DNA from: Rhynchopus sp. YZ270_cl-10
Lineage: Eukaryota > Euglenozoa > Diplonemea > Diplonemida > Diplonemidae
Length of the DNA stretch: 64,000 nt
Direction of reading: 5' to 3'
NCBI GenBank assembly: GCA_964035575.1
Contig: OZ037860.1
Coordinates: 1,450,689 to 1,514,688, forward strand
The notes beneath the pieces were generated by a model that searched no databases, had not been told where the DNA came from, and worked only from the letters and a program-made list of their open reading frames with translations. Shown in pieces: positions 21,804 to 30,315 of this stretch; within the stretch, counting starts at the first letter, position 1, and every line of letters starts with the position of its first letter. A program made the translations under genes and the position numbers.

Positions 21804-22552
21804 CTGCATATTTGGGTGATCTATGAACGGGGAGAGATTTTTTCACTAGCTCTCAGTAAGCTCTCACAGGCTCTCACAGCCTGTTACGTGTCCCACGGAG
21901 ACGATTATAGATCACCCAATATTCATCTGCGAATGTTCTTAACACCAATACAACAAATCTGACTTTGCGAGGCTTTTTGTGTTCCAGCACTTTAGAGGGT
22001 GTACAAGAGAAAGGAACAAGTAGTGCACGCTGTGACAACAACAGAGAAAAACTGCCCTTTTTCTTTTTCAAAAAAAAACAGCAAAATATAAAGCTACTTT
22101 ATTCGAATTGAGGACAATTTATATGTTCTCTCTTAAAAAAACCCCTTTCGGTGAAGCATAATGTACGACACACAAAAAAAAAACCCCCTCCCATTTTGGT
22201 TTGATGTGATGGTCGGATACCAATGCTGCAAACAATGCTTCTTGTGGTCAGTAACTGCACAAAAAAATATGTTGTGGGGCTCATCCATCAGGTGTCTTCA
22301 CTAATACAATCAACACAAAAAAAGGGGGGGAGGAGGCAACGGGTGTCGGGAGACTTTGTCTTTTTGCGCACCCTCTCCTACCCTTCCTTTAATTCTGTTG
22401 ATTTTTTTTTGTTACGTTTTAATGACTTTATATAAATGACTGTTTTGTTTCCTCCTTTTTGCTATAATTTATAGTTTCATCCCAGCACACTTTTATATTG
22501 TTTTTTTTTTTTTTGTGTTGGATTATTCTGGTAGACCACGTCTCCATTGCAA

Positions 22553-22584
22553 AAATGTGTGTGCACGAGAGGCACATTCATCTT
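22553..22584 (+). repeat. Family B hairpin module
   Basis: TGTGTGC and GCACA pair around ACGAGAG, then TTCATCTTCAAAA. The 5' outer stem is weak. Confidence 0.6.
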
Positions 22585-23363
22585 CAAAAGTTTCCCCCCC
22601 CCTCACCCCGCCAACCCCTTTTTTTGAAATGTTCCCTTCACGACCCTTTTCATACTTCGAGCATTGCAAAACATATCACAAGAAAGATGGGAACATATTG
22701 ATCCCTCCTATGCTATCAATTTATTGATTGCAAAATGCTGAAATAATATTTTTGAGCATTGTGTACTGACTCTTTCAATTTTAACAGTGCAAACATAAAA
22801 CCAAGAAATGCAGAAAAAAAAAATATTCGACAACTTTGAAAATTGTAAGAATCGTCTTTCAACAACTGTTTAATATTACATCAGAAATGCCAACCTCGAA
22901 AAAATGGATGTACTATTGCATGGTTAGGGTCCGCCCTGGTCTACTGGTATCATATACCAAGGTACGTTGTCAATCAGAGGATGTCAGGGGGGGTGGCTGC
23001 ATTCCTCTCCGGGGTACTCCATCCTATGTTAAAAAACATTTTTCGGTTGTCAGAGGGCGTTTTGCATTTCATTGAATATGAGGCAAAGAGCAATCATAGA
23101 GCCTCTACGGCTTTCAAATTTCTTTTCTTATGGGTTTCACCCAAAGACAACAAAATATTTTAACAACATCCCTTTGAAGTGAAGCTAAACGTACACATGG
23201 CAAAAAAGGGTGTGTCTTCCCCTCGCCTTTCCCCAAAAAGGTTGCTCTTTCAAAAGTGTCTAATTCATATTCGAGGCTAGCCTGTCTCAGAAACCCCTTC
23301 CTTCTCTCCCACAGAAATGCAGTTTGGGGGGTTTTTGAAATAATTTTGGTGGAGATTGCACAA

Positions 23364-23412
23364 CTATGGCAAACACAACCGAGGCAACTACACTACTCCA
23401 AACAATTTTACC
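23364..23412 (+). repeat. I module, copy 1
   Basis: GGCAAACACAACCGAGGCAA, then CTACACTACTCC and CAATTTTACCAAA. Related copies lie at 35230, 39580 and, shortened, 42370. Confidence 0.65.
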
Positions 23413-24409
23413 AAATAAATATGTTTTTTTTTTATGCAACCGTGAGGGTGTGATTTATCTTTGAGTTGAGTTGGATATGATTTGATTTTTTTTTGCTGTA
23501 TTTTTTTCTTTGATTTTTTTACCTGATAGAATTCCACTCGTTTTTTTTTCTTTCCCGTTTTTTTTTTTTGAATGTCCTTTTGTGAGCTTTCTCTATGATT
23601 GTAAAGTATATGAAATTAATTTATTTCTCGTTGAGAGTAGATCACGTTTTGACGGTAAAAAACATGAGTATGCTGTTTCGTTCGGTGTACGAGAGACATG
23701 CCTGGGAGATTGGAGTACATTGTTCAGTTTTGGAAAAAGCGGAAGTTGTTTTATTAGATGTGCATGCACGGCAAGGCATTTTCACCTCTGTCAACCTTTA
23801 TTTTTTCCCTTTCGCTTTATCTTTCGAAAATAATCTTCTTATTTTCCCGTCTATCGCTCATTTACTTACAAGATTGTGCCCAGGAAGGCCTGTCTTGCCT
23901 TTATCTGCCTCAGCTGTCTTTTCAAGATGACCAATCACAGAGGCTTAGGATTGTTTCACAAACTTTTTTTTTTTTCTTCTGATGCGCCAACCGCTGTTCC
24001 TGTTCTTTTCGAAAGAAGAATAAATTACTATGTCGGGTGGCAAATGCTGCCTTGAATGAAGCATTTTCCACACTGATTCCGTTTCCCCCCCTCATTTGAT
24101 GAATTGTTGGAACACTGTAGCCGTTGCCACCCAAATGTAACACTTTCGGAATTTTTTAAAAAACGTGAGAGCGTTGCTTGGACAGTGCGCACTGCTTGTG
24201 CGGCGGCTACACTAAGTCAACAGATTCAAAAAAAAAAAAAAAAATTGTGGATACAACACTGATGTCCCCATTGCGTTTCAGTGCACGCAACCCAAGGAGA
24301 TTTTCTCCTAAAATCACGTTTTTTTTTTTTAAAAGAAAACCCCATTCGTACATATCAATTCCCGTCTTACCCCGGCGCGTCCGTTACCCACCACCTGCCC
24401 CATTTGATC

Positions 24410-24439
24410 AGGTGACTAAGCACCACTTAGCTTCATCTT
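24410..24439 (+). repeat. Family A hairpin module, short loop
   Basis: AGGTGACTAAG, a CACCA loop, then CTTAGCTTCATCTT. Confidence 0.6.
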
Positions 24440-24531
24440 TTCTTTTGGTTTTTTTTTTTATTTTATGAGATATTTTTTGGAGTACCAACCAAAGCCATCT
24501 TCTTTCCCTTACGCGATTGAACTTTTTTAAA

Positions 24532-24563
24532 AAGATGTGTGCCCAACGAGACACATTCATCTT
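24532..24563 (+). repeat. Family B hairpin module
   Basis: AAGATGTGTG at the 5' side and CACATTCATCTT at the 3' side, with ACGAGA in the loop and TCAAAGTTTTTC after it. Confidence 0.65.
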
Positions 24564-24620
24564 TCAAAGTTTTTCTCTCTTTTTTTTAATAGTTATTAAT
24601 TACTCGCCAATAAAGTAGTC

Positions 24621-24675
24621 ATTATTTTACTCTCGTATGGGATTGCGAGACAATCCCATACGAGAGTAAAATAAT
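24621..24675. repeat. Perfect 25-bp hairpin
   Basis: Arms 24621-24645 and 24651-24675 are perfect complements around CGAGA. The perfect match implies recent origin or active maintenance. Confidence 0.9.
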
Positions 24676-25022
24676 AGCTTCTGTGGTGGTGCAATTCGTG
24701 AGTGTTATCTTCCTTTTTTAATCTTCCAATTCCAAAGTTCGAGTCAAAAAGAATTGCTCCAGAAATAATATTAGAGTAAAAACGGTCCCAAAACATCGGG
24801 AGCTGCATTTTATTCTACAGTCAAAAGTAGGGGTGCAGGAAATTAAAGGAGCAACGAAAGTTTTGGTGGAAGATAATTTGGGTTTTTTTTTTTTTTTGTT
24901 TTTTTTTTTTTGTGAGAGAGAGAGAGAGCAGACCGGGAGGGGTGTTTACCTTCCCTGTTGTCGCTCTGTTATGCTTTTTAAGGTGGCTAGGCATCACCGT
25001 CTTAGCTTAGGCCTCATCTTTA

Positions 25023-25079
25023 CGTCTTGGGGGGGATCGAACCCCCCGACCCTTGGTTTACAAGACCAAATCTCTTTTG
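25023..25079 (-). tRNA. tRNA-Thr(UGU)-like 3' half, probably a relic
   Basis: On the minus strand, an anticodon arm with perfect TTGGT/ACCAA stem encloses loop CTTGTAA (anticodon TGT, plus positions 25060-25062). A GGGTC variable segment follows, then a T arm of five G-C pairs around TTCGATC, then a 7-nt candidate acceptor strand. Upstream on the minus strand (25080-25110) I find no D arm and no matching 5' acceptor strand. It therefore looks like a truncated tRNA or tRNA-derived fragment. An intact gene is not excluded if the 5' part is unusually divergent. Confidence 0.45.
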
Positions 25080-25901
25080 TTTACGGGGTTTTGCGCTCAT
25101 AAGAAAGTGTTTATTGGGTCATGGTTCCGTTGCACCGCCTAAGCAGCGGTTCGGTTCTACCCCACTGCTGGAGAGAGACCTCGACCAGCAGTTAAACAAT
25201 GAGTGGCCGTACTGTGCATTCTGGTTAATGTTATATGGCAAAAAAAACCGCGGAGAACCAGCGTCTGCGTCCGCCGAGGAACGGTGCGGCGTTTTTTTTT
25301 TTTTTGCACTTATTTTATTGCGAATCTTTGTCATCCTCTTGTTCTGTTTTTTTTTTCTTCTCTCCAAACCTTTCGTAGCTGGTTGAACGGGCTGTGTTGT
25401 GTGTGTATTTTTTTTCTCTTTTCTTTTCAGAGTATGGCTTTTCCCGATGGGCTTAAATTTAGGCTTACCAACTTCTCTCTCCTTTTCTCTCTTTTTCTCT
25501 TTGAAAAATACCGTGTAGTCACCACCCCTATGTGATCTACACGTAACTCTCCACGCATCAGTTTAGGGTTTCAGATGTCAGCCTGGAAATGGATGTAGGA
25601 CTGCATGATTAGGTGTGTCCATCCTCCAGTACAAGCCGGTGATGTACCAGAGGTACACTGTCATGAGAGGGCTTTGTATTTCAAGTCAACTTTGTTTTTT
25701 TGCACGATAGTGCACGATAATGTGCACGAGAGACACATCGCATCCTTTACTACCGTTTCCTTTGTGTCTTTCTCCTCTCTCTGGCACAGCAGTGTTTCAG
25801 GTGATCCTGCAGTGTAGGCACCCTCTATAGGGCATTCATTTGTCTCCGAGGCTAGCTAAACAAACGCGACATCGAAAAAAAAAACACTTCTCCTTTTCTG
25901 A

Positions 25902-25936
25902 AAGGTGACCGAGCACCAGAGGCTTAGGTCCATCTT
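25902..25936 (+). repeat. Family A hairpin module
   Basis: AAGGTGACCGAGC pairs partly with GCTTAGGTCCATCTT around ACCAGAG. Confidence 0.5.
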
Positions 25937-26216
25937 TAACTCTTTTTCAGTTTTTTTTTTCATTTTCTTATAAAATACCAGAGACCCTTTATTGTTGGTT
26001 CGCTTGAGCAGCGGGGCGTTTTTTGTTCCGTTTATTTCATTTTCTTCGAATATGAGGAGTAAGACAAATCCTAAGGTTTGAGGTACTATTATTCAAATTT
26101 TTTATTGTAAATTTAATGCCGTCCGGGTTGTCTGAATTGTAGGTATTCACACTATCAACTTTTTTTTGGGAAATGACTGTACCTGGGTGTACAGTTTTCC
26201 CTCCCAACAAGAAAAA

Positions 26217-26290
26217 CACTCCAGGGGGGATTCGATAACCCTCCGCAGAGTGTTAAGTACCTGCGCCCCATAGGCGTAAACTATCAGCTT
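26217..26290 (+). repeat. C+D two-hairpin module
   Basis: Hairpin 1 has CACTCC/GAGTG outer and GGG/CCC inner pairing around ATTCGATAA. Hairpin 2 holds TACCTGCG and GGCGTAAACTATCA. It is followed by GCTTCACTTT. Confidence 0.5.
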
Positions 26291-26323
26291 CACTTTCTTG
26301 TGGGGGGGGGGGTTTTTTTTTGT

Positions 26324-26356
26324 AGGTGGCTAAGCATAGAGGCTTAGGTTCATCTT
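26324..26356 (+). repeat. Family A hairpin module
   Basis: AGGTGGCTAAGC, loop ATAGAG, then GCTTAGGTTCATCTT and ATAAACTCTTCTTT. A D module follows at 26376. Confidence 0.65.
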
Positions 26357-27037
26357 ATAAACTCTTCTTTCCAGTAGTCCCTGCGTCCGCCGGTTGAACG
26401 GTGGGGCGTTTTTTTTTTTTTTTGCACTTTCAAACGTCGCTTTCTTTCTTTAGATAGTCTTCATGACTAAGGGCTTCTCTTTGCCTTCAACAGACTCTCC
26501 CCTCTCCTCAAGACATGTGGACATGGTCACCTGTGTCTTTTCTATTTTCTTTCCCCCTTCGTCGCCCTTTTTCTTTTGCACCGTACCGTGCATCCAGCGA
26601 AGAAGTCGTCCAGGCAAAAGAGCCATAACCTCAGTGCTTACCACAACCGGGATTTTTATTTTTTTGAAAATTTTGGAATGGGTTTGTGGCGAAAATCGCC
26701 GCATCGTTTTATTGGAGCGGTGGCGATTGTGGGAAACCCCGCATAACCTTCACGTTTTTTCTTCTTTCTTTCTCTTTTTTTTTTCTGTTTTAAATTTTTT
26801 TGTGCGAATTTAAAAAAAAAAGATGCCCTCAGGAAAGCATCTTCAATTCTTTTAGTTCTGATAAGGGTTGCTTATTTTTTGGGGAGGGAGGATTAAAAAA
26901 TAGGGCCAGCAGTGTGTGTGGGGCAATTTTGTCACATTTTTTTTTTTTTTCATGTTTCCCCCCAAATTTTCAAAAGCTGTGTGCACTAGAGGCACGTTCA
27001 TCTTTTACAAATTTTCTTTGTGCGGAAAAAATAAATA

Positions 27038-27090
27038 ATATAGTGGAGCACACTCTAGGGTGGCTACACTAATACAACCAAGTTTTCAAA
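27038..27090 (+). repeat. H module, copy 2
   Basis: Almost identical to 19062-19115 over about 50 bases. Confidence 0.7.
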
Positions 27091-27210
27091 AAACAAACCA
27101 AAATTAACCTTCAAGTTCTTTGCCCCTATTCACCCTTTCGCTGTCTTTCCCTTAATGCGTGCATGGTATGGTCTATCTCCATCAGAGGTACAGTATCCTT
27201 CATTTTGATC

Positions 27211-27243
27211 AGGCGACCAAGCGCGAGAAGCTTGGGCTATCTT
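27211..27243 (+). repeat. Family A hairpin with compensatory change
   Basis: The inner stem is CCAAGC with GCTTGG instead of CTAAGC with GCTTAG. Both sides of one pair changed together and pairing is preserved. The outer stem is weakened. Confidence 0.6.
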
Positions 27244-27261
27244 TATCACACTTTTTTTTAA

Positions 27262-27298
27262 AAGGTGCCACTAAGCACGAGAAGCTTAGGATCATCTT
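27262..27298 (+). repeat. Family A hairpin module
   Basis: AAGGTG, then CTAAGC and GCTTAG around ACGAGAA, then ATCATCTTATAAAC. Confidence 0.65.
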
Positions 27299-28023
27299 AT
27301 AAACTTTTCGTTTTTTTTCCCTCCAACACATCATCCCGAACAGCTGTCCGGACAGACAGCGAAAGTTTAATCCCCACGCGTTGTGACAGTGTAAAAGGAG
27401 CACATTCATCTTTGAAATGTTTCGTTCTTCTTTTGCGTGGCTATCGTGGATCAGTTGAGATGCGTCCCTTTTATGTGTTTTTTTATTCTCATGGTTTCCA
27501 TCGAGGTGGTTTTGGAACCACAGATTGTAGTAGTTTTTTTTTTTTTTTGGTTAAAATGGTAGCTCATCCTCGGGGTGTCTTGCACTAATGCAACCAAGTT
27601 TTTCAGGGAATGTTTTTGAGTGTGTGATTTTTTTTCCGAAGTATTTTTTGTTCATTTTTTTATTGTCTCTCCAAGACAAAGCAAGGGAGAAACCCCACTC
27701 TCTTCCAAACACCATCAAAAATCCCCCTATTCATTTGTATGGTTTGATGCTCCCTCAGTGACAAGAAAAGAAAAAAAGTCGAGCTCTTTATTTTTACTTC
27801 ATGTCCACCTTCTCATCCTGACAGACGGTTTCAAGTGTGGTGTTTTGACACCATGGGGTGGGCGGTATGCAACTAAGAACATACCCCCTTTTTTTGGGGA
27901 GTGTCCTGGGGGTACCACACTAACACCCACTTTCACATTCTTTCACCCCATTTCACCCTATTACACATGAGTTACCTCCCAGGACACCCCATTTTTTTCT
28001 TACTTACCTTATCAGAGTTACTA

Positions 28024-29340
28024 TTTTCAACTTACCTTCCTTCACCCCCCCCTGTAAGGGCAACCGTAGGTGAAGTAAGGTATAGTATTGAAATCGATGT
28101 GGGGGGGGGAGTAAAGGGTCAATTTTACAAAACCAGATTTTGAGGAAAATTTTAGCCGAAAATGGGCTCCACGTATAAGCAACCGGGCTCATATTTCTCA
28201 AAATTTAAGTGGTCAAAAAATTGTCCAATTTTCGAGATTGACCCCACCACTGCACGGGCGGAGCCCAAAAATGCAAATAAGGACCCTTTTTCAACTTACC
28301 TTCCTTCACCCCCCCCTGTAAGGGCAACCGTAGGTGAAGTAAGGTATAGTATTGAAATCGATGTGGGGGGGGAGTAAAGGGTCAATTTTACAAAACCAGA
28401 TTTTGAGGAAAATTTTAGCCGAAAATGGGCTCCACGTATAAGCAACCGGGCTCATATTTCTCAAAATTTAAGTGGTCAAAAAATTGTCCAATTTTCGAGA
28501 TTGACCCCACCACTGCACGGGCGGAGCCCAAAAATGCAAATAAGGACCCTTTTTCAACTTACCTTCCTTCACCCCCCCCTGTAAGGGCAACCGTAGGTGA
28601 AGTAAGGTATAGTATTGAAATCGATGTGGGGGGGGAGTAAAGGGTCAATTTTACAAAACCAGATTTTGAGGAAAATTTTAGCCGAAAATGGGCTCCACGT
28701 ATAAGCAACCGGGCTCATATTTCTCAAAATTTAAGTGGTCAAAAAATTGTCCAATTTTCGAGATTGACCCCACCACTGCACGGGCGGAGCCCAAAAATGC
28801 AAATAAGGACCCTTTTCAACTTACCTTCCTTCACCCCCCCCTGTAAGGGCAACCGTAGGTGAAGTAAGGTATAGTATTGAAATCGATGTGGGGGGGGAGT
28901 AAAGGGTCAATTTTACAAAACCAGATTTTGAGGAAAATTTTAGCCGAAAATGGGCTCCACGTATAAGCAACCGGGCTCATATTTCTCAAAATTTAAGTGG
29001 TCAAAAAATTGTCCAATTTTCGAGATTGACCCCACCACTGCACGGGCGGAGCCCAAAAATGCAAATAAGGACCCTTTTCAACTTACCTTCCTTCACCCCC
29101 CCCTGTAAGGGCAACCGTAGGTGAAGTAAGGTATAGTATTGAAATCGATGTGGGGGGGGAGTAAAGGGTCAATTTTACAAAACCAGATTTTGAGGAAAAT
29201 TTTAGCCGAAAATGGGCTCCACGTATAAGCAACCGGGCTCATATTTCTCAAAATTTAAGTGGTCAAAAAATTGTCCAATTTTCGAGATTGACCCCACCAC
29301 TGCACGGGCGGAGCCCAAAAATGCAAATAAGGACCCTTTT
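28024..29340. repeat. Five-unit tandem array, about 262-bp period
   Basis: The block CAACTTACCTTCCTTCACC starts at 28028, 28292, 28555, 28817 and 29079. The units are nearly identical, differing by one or two bases in G or T runs. Each unit opens with an imperfect hairpin (CTTACCTTCCTTCACC against GGTGAAGTAAGG) and holds an open frame of up to 71 codons. The period is not a multiple of three, so that frame does not run through the array. High homogeneity suggests recent expansion. It abuts the decayed repeat at 29398. Confidence 0.95.
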
Positions 29341-29397
29341 AAATTTGTTCTCTTGAAATGTGTAATTTCATGTTTTCGCGAAAAAAAATAACAACTG

Positions 29398-29890
29398 ATC
29401 CTACGAGGGTTGAAGGAAGGTGGTTGAAAACAACAATAACAACAAGGACAAGTAATTGCTAAGAAAAATGCGGGGTGTGCTGTGGAAAACTCCGCGCGAT
29501 TTTCGAAACCACCGTAGCATCCTGGCGATTTGCTGGAGGTGCTGATGCGCCTGGTGTGATCGATGTGTTGTAGTCTGTGCATTCTGTGTTCCTTCCGCAC
29601 TGCTCCAACGACGACGACAATGTGGGGAGCCTGTGGACAAAAACGAGCTGGACCACGCCGAGCCTGCCGAGCGGGCGTCCAACAACGCTATCGAGCAGAT
29701 GGTGCTGGACGAAGAGGACAGCCCCCCTTCTTGAACGTTTCAGATGCTGGCGTCCCAGTGGGTCTGGCAGCGTACGAAGAGCGTTAGCATACCTGCAGAA
29801 GAGCAGAATGCTGGGCGTGTTGTAGATTATTTCTACAGGATGGAGTTCCACATCACACCCCGTTTTTTTTCCGATAGCAATTACTTGTTT
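29398..29890 (+). pseudogene. Decayed gene-like repeat, copy 1
   Basis: About 490 bp align with 38884-39400, sharing GGGTTGAAGGAAGGTG, TGTGCTGTGGAAAAC, TTTTCGAAACCACC, TTCTGTGTTCCTTCCGCACT and GATTATTTCTACAGG. Coding-like composition appears in more than one frame (for instance a short acidic C-terminus ending E-D-S-P-P-S). Small length differences between the copies break any common frame. I do not recognise the parent family. It is either a pair of pseudogenes or an ordinary dispersed repeat. Confidence 0.5.
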
Positions 29891-30283
29891 TTGACTGTAA
29901 CCTCTCCCCCTCTCCCCTCTCCCTTACACACATTTCACACCCCCAACAGATCTAGAAACAAAAAAAAGAAAAGAAACAATACCAAACACAAAGGGAGCAG
30001 CCCCAGCTCCCGCTCCCCTACCCCTCCCTCCCTCCTCCCCTCCTCTTCCCCTTATTCGATTTTCCCCACTTTTCTTCCGGCTCTCGCTCTCCTTATCCGT
30101 ACACACCCCCCCTCCGCTGGATGCTAGCAGGGGGGGACACAATTTGAAAGTTCCCCATCCTCTCCCCGCTTCAACCAGGAGTACCCAAAAAAAACCGCTG
30201 TGTTTGGGAGGGAGAGGATAACGCATTTCGTAGCAACTTTTCTGAACGACATATTGTACGAAGAAGAATCATAAGGGTTGCAT

Positions 30284-30303
30284 TTTTGTCATATTTTTGC
30301 TAG
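30284..30303 (+). promoter_or_regulatory. T-rich tract ending in TAG upstream of the ammonium transporter
   Basis: A T-rich tract ends in GCTAG at 30303, 12 nt before the ATG at 30316. It matches the pyrimidine-AG pattern seen before other genes here. Confidence 0.35.
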
Positions 30304-30315
30304 GAGGGAGACAGA

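Larger units (their letters stand above)
18645..30315. other. 11.7-kb gene-free stretch of repeat modules
   Basis: No open frame has a recognisable domain. Hairpin modules recur throughout: family A at 21187, 23924, 24410, 24980, 25902, 26324, 27211 and 27262; family B at 22553, 24532, 25717, 26974 and 27385; C/D modules at 26217, 25258 and 26376; an E module near 20581. H modules lie at 19062 and 27038, with weaker ones near 22275 and 27550, and an I module at 23364. The stretch also holds a tRNA relic (25023), a mariner-type MITE (21694), a perfect hairpin (24621), a single hairpin arm at about 25655, a five-unit tandem array (28024) and a decayed repeat copy (29398). Confidence 0.6.

Noticed and set aside
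28060-28075. CCGTAGGTGAA resembling the 3' end of small-subunit rRNA
   Set aside because: The match is only about 11 bases, with no flanking rRNA similarity on either side. Treated as coincidence.
28024-29340. Identical 71-codon frames in each tandem unit
   Set aside because: They follow from unit identity. Composition is non-coding, the frame spans the G-run and hairpin, and the period breaks phase.
28024-29340. Tandem array as a CRISPR array
   Set aside because: The whole 262-bp unit is repeated with no short repeat and variable spacer pattern, and the genome is eukaryotic.
18645-30315. Small F/K-rich open frames in the gene-free stretch
   Set aside because: They come from poly-T and poly-A tracts (Phe and Lys runs). 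None has a domain, a coding-like composition or splice continuity.
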